From assembly GCA_022579005.1 (NCBI GenBank), contig MU401506.1, positions 124,001 through 188,000 of the forward strand: a stretch of DNA of 64,000 nt. Reading direction: 5' to 3'. This DNA comes from Poronia punctata (lineage: Eukaryota; Ascomycota; Sordariomycetes; Xylariales; Xylariaceae). The notes beneath the pieces are model-generated. The model searched no databases and was not told where the DNA came from. It saw only the letters and a list, made by a program, of their open reading frames with translations. The translations under genes were made by a program, and so were the position numbers. Of the stretch, positions 20,250 through 31,733 are shown one piece after another. Numbering within the stretch: position 1 is the stretch's first letter; every line of letters starts with the position of its first letter.

Positions 20250-21190
20250 ATGCTCTTCCAGCGATCGATCCTCCGCGCGACTCCGGGTCTGACCGCCCAG
20301 CTCCGGTCTCCGGTCATCCGCTCGACCATCCAGCGTCGTCTGGCCTCTACCGAGAACCAGTTCATCAAGGAGCGTCAAGCTGTCGAGGAGCACGCTGCCG
20401 CCACTGCCGGTCAGTTTCCTACCTCTGTATCTCCAACCGAAACTCAATTGGTTACTCTGTCGTATGTGCATTACCGCTAACAATCTCTCAGACCTCTGGC
20501 GCAAGATCTCCCTCTAGTAAGTGAAGCATCCACGCATCCGAATCTCCAAAACCCCTACGAGTCACGGCCGCAAAAACGACAACGAAAAAACCCGCAACAT
20601 CTCTTTCCATATTTTACGCCCTTTCCCAGCGCCCCCTCGACACGTCCGCCCGCGTATCCAATAATGAGCGCAACCGGATATACCCCCGAACCCGAACGAA
20701 CGCACGAACGAACAAACAAACGAAGACCAGAAAGACTAACAATCTACGTGAAACAAAAACAGCTTCGTCCCCGCCGCGCTTCTAGCCGCCGGCGTCAACG
20801 CCTACTACCTCTGGAACGAGCATTGGGAGCACTGGAGCCACATGCCCCCTCTAGAGGAGCGTACCGAGTACCCTTACCAGAACATCCGCACCAAGAACTA
20901 CCCTTGGGGCAATGGTGACAAGACGATTTTGTATGTCTTTCGACGGCCCTTTTATTTTCGATGACGATATTTTAACCCCNNNNNNNNNNACACATCCCAC
21001 AACAACCCCCCCTTCTTCTTTCCTTTGCTCAATTTTGTCTTTTTTTTTTTTTTTTTCTTTATTTTTTTTTTTTTTTTTTTTACACCCCCCCCCCCCCCCC
21101 CCCCCCCTCACCTCCTTTTTTTCTAACATCAATCTACCTAATAGCTGGAACGATTCGGTCAACTACCACAACAAGGACAAGACGACATAA
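20250..21190 (+). CDS. COX13: Cytochrome c oxidase subunit VIa (COX13)
   Basis: Nuclear-coded inner-membrane subunit of respiratory complex IV. Four exons, 20250-20409, 20492-20516, 20763-20930 and 21145-21190, give 132 aa. The N-terminus (MLFQRSILRATPGLTAQLR, Arg-rich, no acids) is a mitochondrial targeting peptide. DLWRKISLY leads into the single membrane span (FVPAALLAAGVNAYYLW). Then follow EHWEHWSHMPP, the conserved RTKNYPWGNGDKTIF and the end WNDSVNYHNKDKTT. Exon 2 is only 25 nt. The last intron (20931-21144) contains an assembly gap and long T and C runs, but the splice sites and reading frame on both sides are intact, so the coding sequence is complete. Confidence 0.95.
20980..21107. 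other. 10-N gap followed by T and C runs in COX13 intron 3
   Basis: N gap 20980-20989, T run 21040-21056, T run 21062-21081, C run 21085-21107. The layout resembles the right half of the gap at 6981-7111. Confidence 0.9.
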
Positions 21191-22112
21191 GCTAGAATGT
21201 AGCTACACGAATCCTGGAATCGGTTTAAAGTCGGAGACACGTATTTTCTCCCGTCAAATCCCTGTACCAGAAACCGCCTGGACGAATGAATAAATGGACG
21301 GATAGGGAGGGAGCAAGACTCGAGCCGATTCGAACTAGGCTAGGGAGAAATGAAAAAGAACCACACCCACCGGGCCCCTTCTCGGATTAGACAAAGACGA
21401 GAAGAGAAAGACCTGGCCCGCTCGCTGCTGCTATCCTCGAAACCATACCTACCCACCACTACCTACTTACTGGCCAACATATATGTGTCTCTGTCCCTAT
21501 TGTAGATATGTAACTTTCATTTGTTAATGGAGAACCTACCATATGCTTCCAATTTTTAATTCATATGTGATACTGAGCCCATTCGTGACTGTCTCATAAC
21601 TTGGCACTCTTTAGACGGCTTATAGTCGGGGGAAATCAAATCCGGATGGGAGGTGTGTCGCATGATTCCATCCTCTCGGATACTCCCATGCCCGGCGGGG
21701 GAACCGTGCAAAACTGCTTTCAAGATCAAATGCCCATGTTATTTCAGTTACATAAGACTATGTACCTACTCATCATGCCCAGGACATGTGATCTCATCTA
21801 CGTATATATAATCACGACATTCCCTGATCCTCTCTCCCACACAGACCAGAAAGATGGTTGACGACCAACAATGCGACGACAAAACTTCAAATTTATCTAC
21901 AATCTAACCTAACCTAACCCTTTCCGCTATTTAGCAATCGAAATTAATGTATGTATTACAAAAAAAACGGAGCGCCAGCAAAAGAAAAAAACACCAACGC
22001 TGCTGTACTACCATCACAAGGAATTTTTAACCTTTTTTTTTTTTTTCGTAAAAGGGCCATCCAAGTAATTTTGATAACCTATACTACGCTGAAATACCAG
22101 TTTACCTTTTTT
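21191..22112. other. Spacer between the 3' ends of COX13 and SLA2
   Basis: Convergent genes. Holds a short tandem CTAACCTAACCTAACCC (about 21904-21920) and a T run just after 22030. No gene seen. Confidence 0.55.
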
Positions 22113-25100
22113 TTAATCCTCTTGGTAAGATATCTTGCGCATCTCGCCCAGGCGATGTCTCGCCGCAGACAGTGCATTCTCCAGTTGAAGGATTTCGACC
22201 TATTGGGCAAAGTACAATTAGCAACGTCTTGGGCAAACTCACAGCACTTCCTTCTTACCTGTTGTTCCATTTCCCGGACTTTGAACTCATGCGTTCCAAG
22301 CTTGGAGTAGTCGACAGCGTCGTCTTCTTGATTCCGATCCTTGATCATGTCCTGCACCTGGCGGACAAGAGAGCGGCAGGCAGCGCCTACGGCCTTGCTT
22401 GCCTGCTCGAGACCTTCTTGGCTCTTGCTCATGAAGCCGGCCTTGACACGGCTAGCTGCGACGAGTTGGGCGGTGGAAGCAGCTACGTCGTTTGATGCCA
22501 CGATAAGCTGCTCCGGGCTGTTGCGGTTTGAAATAACACCGTCGGCTGTCTCGATAAGTGTATTTGTCGACGAGGCGACAGCTTTCGCCGCTGAGATGAG
22601 ACCCTCGGTCCATCGGTTGTTCTTCTTGTAGAAAGCTGTCCTCGACGAAGAACCTTTACCAGCCTGGACGATCTCTTGTTGAGTGGCTGTGGCTGCCTTG
22701 ATGAGCTGCGCAATGGCATTTGTGATTGCCATGGCGGCATTGAGAATGGTATCGTTGACCTTGAGTTCATAGGTGGAATATCCGTCACGAGGCTTGTTCT
22801 TCAGCTTGGCAAGACGAGCTGCCGCTGCCGCGATGGCATCAGCAGCTTTGCTCAGCTCACTATCGACAATCTCACCCAAATCGCCCTTGTTCTTGGCCAA
22901 TTTGCCGAAACCGGGGGCAAACGTCTCGACCAGTTTGTTCAGTTTCTGCAGGTTCATCTGGACCTCGTTGTTGCTGTTGATCACCACATCCGTCTTCTGG
23001 ATGGGATCCATGCCCTCCAGCCTGAAGCTCAGCAGACCGCGGAAGAATTTCACCGCTGACTGGGCAGCAACACGAGCACCATTCATAAGCTGGTCGCCCT
23101 TCTTTTCGTCCGTGGCCAGTCGGGTAAGACCCTTCGTATTGCTGCAGACATCGGCTGCAGACCCTGCAAACACGTTGATGGTTTTGATGAGATCAGCATG
23201 CGTGGCGTTGGGGCCATCCGCGATGTAATTGTTGAAAGCAGTAGCAAACTCCATTGCGCTGGCCGAAGCCTTCTCGATCTGTGACAGGACATATTGTGGC
23301 GATGCGTTTTGATTACCAGCCTGCATCGTAGAGTCCAGCTCGTATAATGCATCGTCGACACGTGCAACGCCGGCTTGCAACACAGAGTCTATAATGTCGT
23401 TGATCTTGTCCACATTGGCCATGATGAGGGCATCGAGCTGGCCGTCCAAAGCGACGTCTGTCTCGCCTTGGTTGAGCTTCAGTTCGTTCAATTCGATCAA
23501 TGTCTGGTCCATGCCGGCCTTGTAGACCTCGAGCTCTTCCTCCTTTTCGCGGAGGAGTTGTTCGAGATCGGAGCTGCCGTCATGTAACTTGGCCTGGGCG
23601 TCTTCTAGAGCCCGGGATTTCGTTCGGAGTGCTTCTTCGAGATCCGCCATTTCGCGGTTGTACTTGGCAAGCATGGACGAAAGCTCGTTACCCTTGCTTC
23701 GTTCCAAGTTGTCAGCCCGGTCGTTCGCCATGCGCAACTCCCGCTTGAGCTTCTCGAGCTCCTCCTTGTTATTACCAGTGAGCCTATCTCGGTCGTGCAA
23801 CGCCCTATCCCGTTCCCGGATCATGTCTGCCAGCTCTAGATTCTTCGTCTTGATTTCCCGTTCAAGCTTTTCCCGTCTGTCGATGGCCTCCTGAGCCGAG
23901 GCCGCTTTGAGCTGGACGGACTTGAACTTCTGGAGTAGGTCGAGATGCTCATGTCTCAGTTGCGAATACAATTTTGCTAGGGCTTCGTACTTGGTACGCC
24001 ACGTGTTTACTTGTTCTTGAAGCGCTTTGATCTGGTCGTCCTTGCTAGTCAGTTGTTGACCGAAATGGTTCTGAATCTGAGCGAGCTCTCCTTCTAGAGA
24101 TTTCACTCTCTGATCATACTGCTGGAGCATCAACTGATCTCGGTCATATTGTGCCCGGGCATTCAGGTTCTCCTGCTCCAGCTCGGCCAGCCTTCCCTGG
24201 GTATGCATCTGGTACTGCTGACTCAACAGCGCCTCTTGCTCTCTTCGCTGCTGCTCAGCTAGAAGTCTCTGTTGCTCTTCGAATTCACGCTGGGCCTGAA
24301 GTTGAGCCTGTTGCTGGGCTTGAAAAGTTTGCTGCTGCCTCTCTTGAAGGACTCTCTGCTGCTCTTCATACTCGCGATTCTGCCGGTCAATCTCGCTTTG
24401 CCAAAACTCGGCAATCTCGTCGGGCTCTTCGGTTTTGGGCTCGCGCACAGGCGTAGGCGCGCGTTCAATCTCCTGTTTGGGTCGAGCGGGTAATGCTGGC
24501 GCATTTTCATCGTCGCCCAGTAGACTAGGCGGATCTTGTGGCAGCTTGGGGATGTTAATCAGGCTGGTCAGGTACCGGAGATTTGAGCACTCGTAGTAGA
24601 ACTTGACCAGTCGGTAGTGCTGTGCATTATATCGTTCCCGTAAAGGTTCCAGTGCGTCGTTGTCGCCCGTTGCTATGCGATCAGTTAGTGATTACATTTC
24701 AACCAACATTTACCAGTCTGGACCACTGACTAGTATGCATGGCCCGCAGCATGCTAGTTATGAACTTGTAGATTCCATAGCTCTCTGCTACCAGCGGCAC
24801 AATGGCCGAAATGCGGCATTCATTATTCCCCACGTTTCTGAAGTGGGAAAATATGAGCTTTTGGAACTGCTCGATCTTGTCCTGGAGACCCATCAGGTCG
24901 CTAATAGTCTCGTAACCCTCATTCGGATCGTTAATCGCTTTTAGACTGATATACTCTTCATACTCGAACGTTCCGTTGAACTCCGGATGCTGCTGGTGGA
25001 ACGAAAGCTTGGCCAACAGAAAATATACGTATTCGCGGATTAAGGGACCGTAACCTCGGACACCTTCACCTGCCAATCCCCTGTTCAATCCATCGATCCA

Positions 25101-25644
25101 GCCGCGGTTGGCCACCGCCTCTCTCAGTGTCTGGGGGTGTCCTTCTTGTAGCACTCGATGGGTCGTGATTAGGGCCTTGAACGTCTGTACTTCATCGGCG
25201 AGGACAGGTTGTCTGTGTCATACTCTTAGCGGGGCCCCTCAGGTCAGGATAGTTGCCGAGGTCTCTACTACTCACACTTTCATGCTCGCCCAGAAGTTTT
25301 GGGAGGACTTGTGGTCCCATGTGTGGACAATGCAAGCCCGAACATGTTTGCGTTTCGGGGCCGTCTCCTCGGTATTCGTTGCTTTCCGTATGTGAATAGC
25401 CAGTTCGGCCTCGGACCTAGGAGGGTAAGGGTAAGTTTTAGCCCATCCAGATGAGATCGACGGCATGTTAGATAAGTCGGGCGTCGCGCGACCGTGCTAG
25501 AAAAGAAATGCCCAAACAATAGCTACAGATGCAGCCTAGCGTATCGAGAATCAAGGGAAAACGGGACACCGGACGGGTCGGACAAGACTTATGCTAAGCC
25601 AGCAGAACGCACCTGGTATGATCTAAGCTGCGAACCGTCGCCAT
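22113..25644 (-). CDS. SLA2: SLA2 / HIP1R-type endocytic actin adaptor
   Basis: Links clathrin-coated pits and PIP2 membranes to actin; one of the two genes that usually bracket MAT. Exons on the minus strand: 25644-25613, 25416-25276, 25212-24731, 24672-22259 and 22199-22113, in frame to 1051 aa. The start is MATVRSLDHTRSEAELAIHI. An in-frame ATG at 25466 inside intron 1 is rejected because joining exon 1 gives the normal N-terminus. An ANTH domain (about residues 12-285: RKATNTEETAPKRKHVR, FWASMKVQPVLADEVQ, YGIYKFITSMLRAMH, FYYECSNLRYLTSLI) is followed by a long Gln/Glu-rich coiled coil (about 305-660). The C-terminal talin-like I/LWEQ actin-binding region (about 800-1040) ends in LGEMRKISYQED. 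The intron at 24730-24673 uses a GTCAGT donor; other junctions are clear. Confidence 0.95.
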
Positions 25645-26703
25645 TGTGAGAGAGGCACTGTGAGATAGCTGGGTTGTCTCGTGGTTACGGGTGGATAGTC
25701 GCGAAAAGAGCGAGTTCGGTACAGGACGCGGGAAAGAGCTTTCGAGCAGAGGCGCAAGAGCTGTTCAGCGACAGCTCATGCCACCACGATTCCGTTCGGT
25801 TCGGCAATCAAGGAAGGTGTCAAGATTCAGGGGACAACACGGGGCGTAGAGAAGGTATTAGGGGGCAGAAGGAAAATTACGGAGATTGTTAAATCTTCCG
25901 TACGACCACACCTGTTCAGTCCAATCCTTATATAAATATAGGAGGAGGGGTGGGATAATTGGCGCCTGAAGTCTGCCAAGATGTTACTGGAGTTGCACGT
26001 TGGTAGGCAGTCGGAGATAGACCGCGCAGCTCACCCTGGAAATGAGGCTTGGTATATGCCAAGACTTGGTTGCGTAATGCCTGGAACGGTACTTATTCTG
26101 CACCAGAAGATACCCCCTATCCTATGGGCTTGTTTCCAGGGACCTGAACAGTACCTACTCGTACCCTTTTGTATGCTCACCACATGCACTTTCAAAGCAG
26201 GAACTTTTACAGCAAGGAAAAATGTACTTCTCTTTCTTAAAGGTAGATAGTTACAGTCAGTAAACAATATGAAACATTTCAAATACGTCCTAGAATAACA
26301 CTTCAGACTGTCCTTATTGCAGTTCAACCATCGGTCCAAGTCCAGCGGACAGTCGTTCACTGTCGCAAAAGGCCGGTGTCTTGCATATGAAGCTTCCAAT
26401 CCAAATTATTGTGGGGTCCGGTCGAGCTCTTATCACATTTCCAAAAGTGACATCAAAACGTACAAGTAATCTCGACGCAGCACTTATTACTCTAGACTAG
26501 CTTTACCAGCCTGTACTCGAAGTCCCCCAATGGACATCTGAAACAATCGGACGAAACCCGACTGACTGCTAATGTCAAAGCTACCGATTGAGCCTTTTGG
26601 CTCTCGGATATGAAACTTGATTGAATCCGACCACAAACACCGTAAAGGAAGCCCATCATATCCCCATACCTCGCCAATCCGATTCGCACCCCCCGAGGCC
26701 AAG
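25645..26703. other. Divergent promoter region of SLA2 and the CIA30 gene
   Basis: About 1.06 kb. No third gene seen; frames at 26031-26399 and 26487-26804 are opposite-strand or shadow frames without motifs. Confidence 0.5.
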
Positions 26704-27597
26704 ATGCGCGCAACGACAATTTGTCTATCCAAGGGCTTCTGGGGCCGTAGCCTTGACGAATTCAAGCGGCTCTCAAATATAAGTACGATCGATTTCTTCC
26801 TCATTTCGCCTGTTTAGCTTCCTCAAGTTAAGTCATTCTGGTTCCAATCACCCCATGCTAACCGAATGTCTTTAGCCTTCAAACTCGAAGGTATCAAAGG
26901 TCCCTCTGGACCCTTCACACTTCACGATTTCCGCAAACCCGACTCGATCGAGACCTGCAAGACCCTAAGCGACAAAGACATAGGGGGTTATTCACAAGCC
27001 CATCTAGAATGGGTACCCGAGAAGCAGCAGTCCGCTACGGATCGGGCGGGAGAGGAAGCCACGGGATACGCGCGCTTCCACGGCACCATATCGACCGAGC
27101 TACCGCAGAATAGGCCCGACGTCCAACGATCCGGGTACGCCGCCTGGCGGACGCTGGATCCCAAGGCCACCATTTTTGGCAAGACCTTGTTCAACATTGA
27201 CATGTACACGTATCTTGCCCTCCGCATTCGCTCCGACGGCCGGAGCTACCTCGTTAATGTTCAAACCGAGTCGGTTGTGCCCACAGACCTACACCAGCAC
27301 AGGTTATTCGCCAAGCGGCCCGGCGAGTGGGAGACAGTCATCATCAAGTGGAACGACTTCGTGCGCACCAATCACGGCTTCGTCGTCGAGCCGCAGACCG
27401 AGATGCTGCGGCAGAAGGTCCGCACCATCGGTATCGGCCTCACCGATCGCGTCCCGGGCCCTTTCGAGCTCTGTATTGAGCGTATATGGGCTACTAACGA
27501 CATGAGCGAAGGCGATCGAGTCATCGCAAGTCCTGTTACCAAAATCAAGGAAGGACAGTTAAAGGATAAACAGGGGCGTAATATAAATTGGAGTTGA
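26704..27597 (+). CDS. CIA30-domain protein, complex I assembly factor (NDUFAF1-like)
   Basis: CIA30 proteins bind assembly intermediates of mitochondrial NADH:ubiquinone oxidoreductase. Two exons, 26704-26782 and 26876-27597, give 266 aa. Exon 1 encodes MRATTICLSKGFWGRSLDEF, basic and acid-poor at the start, as expected for mitochondrial import. The intron has GTACGA donor, GCTAACC branch and TTTAG acceptor. The domain shows GPFTLHDFRKPDSIETCK, SDKDIGGYSQ, ARFHGTIS, GYAAWRT, YTYLALRIRSDGRSYLVN, WETVIIKWNDF and RTIGIGLTDRVPGPFELCIE. If the intron is ignored, the frame from ATG 26866 gives 243 aa without the targeting sequence. The 3' end faces APC5, 199 bp away. It lies between SLA2 and APC5. 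Confidence 0.88.
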
Positions 27598-27796
27598 GAG
27601 TGATACGAATATGCCCATAAAAGCATGGAAAGTTAAAAAAACGTGTATATCTATTGGAGGTCGACATGCGTTATGGTATGGTGTATGAATGTACATATAT
27701 GGATCAGGCATATGATTTAAACCAGCCGCTCTATCTGAGAATGAATAAACTCGTCCAAAACCAACACATGTGCTATGACACGATAGAGTTGTACCA

Positions 27797-30145
27797 CTAT
27801 ATCTTGAGCTGCGCAGCTTCCTTCCGCAAGGCGAGGTATGTGGCGGCGTAATCATTAGCCAGAACATATTCCCCTGCGACTTTCATGATAGTAGCTTTCT
27901 TAGCCATCATTTCGCACTGTTTGGTCATGTCCTCAACGCATGAATAATGGTGGAAAGCCTTTTCAATCGCCTCGACCCCCTTCATCAGGTATTCTCTCCG
28001 TTTTTTTGACTTTGGCGTCATTTTACCTGCCATACCCACGTTCGCATCGCCCAAGTAGGCATAGAGCTTTGCCGTCATAGCCGAGTTCTCGCACTCTAGG
28101 CTACGCGGAAGTACAGCATGCAATAACTTGATAGCCGGCTCGAAGTCGCCCAGGGACGAAAGGATGTTGGCGATGGCACCTATGGCTGGCCATAGGTAAG
28201 GGATGAGGCGTGCTCGCCAGGCAATGTTGGCGGCTCGCACTGCTATCGTGAAGGCTCTCTGCGGCCTTCCGCACTTATCAAGTAGTTCTACCTTGAGCAG
28301 GAGGAGCCGTACGCGAAGCGCAATGTCCTTGTTCTCATCCCGGAGCTCCGCCACCAGCTTCTCTACTTTATTGAAAGCATCTTCAAGGTTGCCCCGACGG
28401 ATAAGGCATTCGACATGTACAGTATTAATGACGAAGGCGAGATCCGGTTCGAGGTCTTCATTCTTCGACTGTAGTAACTGTGAGATTAGCAACACGGCGC
28501 CGTCAAGATTGTTGTGGTGCATGTCCCTCCTCAACTTGATGATGCCGCGGAACTTGTGCCAGTACTGGCTGGGCTTCCACGCCCGTAGCGCATCTGCGTC
28601 GAGACTCTCAAGCCTCCCTAACGCCTCATCATATCTGCCCTTCAAGGCAAGCATAGAAGCCTGACGGCTTGTTACTTTCAGCTCGTCATCAAAAAGCGAA
28701 TGCCGAGCGTGACATTGAAGAAACACGTCGCACATCATCGACGATAGGTAGGCTACCCCAAGCCGATCCCAAAGTGCTATATTCACCGATAGCTGAGCTC
28801 CAATCATATGCTTCATGTTTCGTTCGACTAATACCTGCGAGCTTCGGACCAAGTGTTCTAGAGCAGTAGCAACACTTTCGCCGTTTGAAAGACACATTTT
28901 CGCTTCACTCAGGAGAGCGGAGCTCCATAGTGTCCACGTGCCCGTTTCCTTTGCCCTGGTTCGCAGAAATGCCAGGGATTCTTTACCGCCACCCAGCTGA
29001 GTTTTCGATTCTAGTTCCTGTGTCACTTCTGGATGCGCCCTGCCGAAGTGAAACAGCCAGTTGAGAGCAAAATTGAGGCACGTCATATCGCGGTTCTCCC
29101 TCGCTGTAGACACTGTCTCGAGCATGGCGGCGATCGCTTCTTTGTGGCAACCGAAGTCGGCTTGCAGCATTGCGAGGTTCATGAGGGCATATTGGTAGAA
29201 CGATCTGTCTCTGTTCTGCATCGTGTAGTCGAAGTAGCGATGCAGATAGTCGAACGACGTCGCATAATCGCCCGCTCGCCAAGCTTCCAAGCAGCTCAGA
29301 TAATGTGACAGGCTCGGGACCATGTATGCATCCATGACGAGGTCGTTGAATTGGTGGCGTAGCTCTAATGGGACACGAGTGCCGTATTTTTGCATTTTGT
29401 CGATCTGAAATTCGAGGAGTTTCTCGATGTCATCCGTGCTCACCGGCATGGTTGCTTCTGGATCGTCCCTAAGCATATCTCCGTATGCTACCGAAGCTAG
29501 TGCCTCGACAGCTTGGCCCCATTCGTTTGACCCAGCAACGAGGACATTGTCAAAACTAAGTCGTTGGAACGAAGGTGTTTTCTTCCTATAGTAAGCTGCG
29601 GTGGTTTGGCGATACTTGACAAAGCTTTTCCATAGCTCCGTCACATCATGGAAGCGGAGGCGAGTGAATTCAAGTTGGCACCTGCGCACGAATGCCCCAA
29701 ATGGCGAGTTCCGGGACAACAGAATGGTATCTGGCGGCGGGGGTGGGATGCCCATTTCAGACTCCCTTCGAAGTTCATCTTTGGTCTTGGCAAGCAGCGC
29801 CGAACAGTCGTCGAAGAACTTGTGTAAAGTATCGAGAGAGTCGATTTCCCAAAGTCTATGGACGAATACGTACCATAGATTTCGCCCAGGTATGCCAGAA
29901 GCGGCGGTATGGGGCGACAGGACTTTCTCGAAATCGGCAATGGATATCACAAGTCTCACCGTACTCTCTGCTGGCCGCCACTCTCTGCTAGCCGTCACAG
30001 TCGAGGTCGTAAAATCATTGTCGATTACATGAGAGGTGACGAAAGAAAGCACCTCGACAATTGACGATGCAGGCACGGTCTTGTTTGTATAAAGCTCGAT
30101 GAGAGCGAGAAGGCCTATCTTGGCCGGGTTGATAAATCGAGACAT
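27797..30145 (-). CDS. APC5: Anaphase-promoting complex subunit 5
   Basis: Scaffold subunit of the APC/C ubiquitin ligase that drives exit from mitosis; a common gene of the extended MAT neighbourhood. One uninterrupted frame of 782 aa. The start MSRFINPAKIGLLALIELYT fits the family. The body is made of helical TPR-like repeats, for example YLSCLEAWRAGDYATSFDYL (about 270), ALMNLAMLQADFGCHKEAI (about 310) and LYAYLGDANVGMAGKM (about 710). The C-terminus is YAATYLALRKEAAQLKI. The only nearby alternative start is this ATG. Convergent with the CIA30 gene. Confidence 0.88.
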   Translation of the reverse strand: MSRFINPAKIGLLALIELYTNKTVPASSIVEVLSFVTSHVIDNDFTTSTVTASREWRPAESTVRLVISIADFEKVLSPHTAASGIPGRNLWYVFVHRLWEIDSLDTLHKFFDDCSALLAKTKDELRRESEMGIPPPPPDTILLSRNSPFGAFVRRCQLEFTRLRFHDVTELWKSFVKYRQTTAAYYRKKTPSFQRLSFDNVLVAGSNEWGQAVEALASVAYGDMLRDDPEATMPVSTDDIEKLLEFQIDKMQKYGTRVPLELRHQFNDLVMDAYMVPSLSHYLSCLEAWRAGDYATSFDYLHRYFDYTMQNRDRSFYQYALMNLAMLQADFGCHKEAIAAMLETVSTARENRDMTCLNFALNWLFHFGRAHPEVTQELESKTQLGGGKESLAFLRTRAKETGTWTLWSSALLSEAKMCLSNGESVATALEHLVRSSQVLVERNMKHMIGAQLSVNIALWDRLGVAYLSSMMCDVFLQCHARHSLFDDELKVTSRQASMLALKGRYDEALGRLESLDADALRAWKPSQYWHKFRGIIKLRRDMHHNNLDGAVLLISQLLQSKNEDLEPDLAFVINTVHVECLIRRGNLEDAFNKVEKLVAELRDENKDIALRVRLLLLKVELLDKCGRPQRAFTIAVRAANIAWRARLIPYLWPAIGAIANILSSLGDFEPAIKLLHAVLPRSLECENSAMTAKLYAYLGDANVGMAGKMTPKSKKRREYLMKGVEAIEKAFHHYSCVEDMTKQCEMMAKKATIMKVAGEYVLANDYAATYLALRKEAAQLKI

Positions 30146-30887
30146 GGAGAAATTCGTGGCCCCTCAGCAAGACTCGGAAAGGCTTTTGGTTAGGCGCTAA
30201 ACGTGTCACGCCTGGAAATGTGGTGGACGCAACATGCTCAGCAATGTCACTTAGTTGTTGTTGACGGCGAGGCTTGCTACCGACCCCATACGGGTCTGTT
30301 ATGGTGATGCCCCGAAGGAAACCAGATGGTGGAAGCGTTTAATAACAGATCCTTAGGGCGACAATGGAATCATAACTGGTGCCAGATTAAAATGTTCCAT
30401 TTGCAGGCAGGGTCTAAGGACATTAAGCTGGCAAAAATACTATCTCAAGCAACTGCTCAAAACTAGCCATATTTTGCTTCAAACGCACCTGCCGTAGGTA
30501 CAAAACATGTAAATAATGCATGCTCCAGTATCGCCTTCCCATTGGTACACAGTCGAGCCCCGATAACGTGGAGTGTTTCACGAAGAAATAAGTTATATGC
30601 ATATAACCGAAAATCAGTATTGCTTACTGCTTTTCTTGTTGTTCGTGGTCTCTTTAAAGGCTCTTGATGTATGGTAAACTCGTATATCTTGGGTGTATAG
30701 GTACCTATTCTACCTATTCTAGGGCTTTGTGAAGAACACGTAGCCGTGGTGGTCGGGCCTATAGGTATCATCATATGGACATTTCGATTACTGGTAGAAG
30801 AATGGAGAAGCCCATTAACAGAAACAAGAGATGAGCCCCTCTCAATCTTGCTTCTGAGTCCAGACTTTTATTCCCCAGTATGGTGGA
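30146..30887. other. Spacer between APC5 and the GNAT-like gene
   Basis: Presumed APC5 promoter and 3' side of the next gene. Nothing else recognised. Confidence 0.5.
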
Positions 30888-31733
30888 CTACCTGAGATGA
30901 AGGATGGCAAATTGAAAGAGTCCCGATTTCGCCTCGGAAAATAACCTCACCATTTTGCCATCGATTTCCACCTCGTTTTCGCGGATATCTATGTCTACTA
31001 CCAACTCGGCCCTGTACGGAGCCGGTGGATTTAGCCAAATTTTGCTGACACTTGCATTAGCCATAGGCATATCGATCTTTTTGAAGCCTCGTACGTGTGC
31101 GTCGTGCATGATAAAGCGAGATATGGCCGTCATCAACCCTCGGCCGACATAGTCCCTTCTTGTCATAGTTCCGCCGCGAACGAGAACCTCGCCCCTCTTT
31201 GGAGTCTCCGGCTTGTACCCGACAGATGAGAGGCTTGCGGCTAAGAAAGTCCGGGGGTAGTTGTATTCCGGAATAAATCCAACTACGCCCTCCATCACTT
31301 CTGGAGGGATTGGAATAGCTTTGTCGTAACTCAGCGCGGCACAGACTATGGGGAAATCTATTGCCTCGAGTAATTTCTGTTGGCCTGTTTCTTCGAGATC
31401 CGGATCATCTGGGTCAATCTCATGCCAGTATACCGCCCCACCGGTCGCGGCGGATTCCGGCCTCTTGTAACGATACTCCTTGTCAAATATGCCATACGAA
31501 AGACCACTTTCAACGCAGTGAAGTTGCGCCGCCTTTCTTTTCCGATTATCTTCGAGCAGTCGCTTGATAGGCTGCCTGTCCTTGTATAAGGGCGTATAGA
31601 TCGGCAAGTCCAACAATAAAACGTATGCGGATAGAGCACGGAGCCAGGGCTCGATGTCTGGGTCTAGCCGGCGGAGCTCATAGCGCGCTGGTAATTGGAC
31701 GCCATATGTTTCAGTCACCAGCTCACACGGCAT
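30888..31733 (-). CDS. GNAT-like acetyltransferase family protein (tentative)
   Basis: Single frame of 281 aa starting at ATG 31733 (MPCELVTETYGVQLPARYEL). The middle-to-C-terminal part has a pattern like acetyl-CoA-binding motif A of GNAT enzymes: MTRRDYVGRGLMTAISRFI (about residues 195-213), followed by HDAHVRGFKKIDMPMANASV and SKIWLNPP. This is the usual order of strand, helix and peer-residue strand in that fold. The N-terminal half contains KDRQPIKRLLEDNRKRK and no motif I know. There are no membrane segments or signal peptide. The substrate cannot be predicted. The gene reads in the same direction as APC5, 743 bp away. Confidence 0.55.
   Translation of the reverse strand: MPCELVTETYGVQLPARYELRRLDPDIEPWLRALSAYVLLLDLPIYTPLYKDRQPIKRLLEDNRKRKAAQLHCVESGLSYGIFDKEYRYKRPESAATGGAVYWHEIDPDDPDLEETGQQKLLEAIDFPIVCAALSYDKAIPIPPEVMEGVVGFIPEYNYPRTFLAASLSSVGYKPETPKRGEVLVRGGTMTRRDYVGRGLMTAISRFIMHDAHVRGFKKIDMPMANASVSKIWLNPPAPYRAELVVDIDIRENEVEIDGKMVRLFSEAKSGLFQFAILHLR

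Noticed and set aside
21904..21920. CTAACCTAACCTAACCC as an interstitial telomere repeat
   Set aside because: The unit is CTAAC, not CCCTAA, and only three units occur.
22773..23228. Plus-strand frame of 151 codons inside SLA2
   Set aside because: Antisense shadow of the SLA2 coding exon; no motif of its own.
25276..25466. SLA2 start at the ATG at 25466
   Set aside because: It lies inside intron 1; splicing from 25613 to 25416 gives the normal N-terminus before SEAELAIHI.
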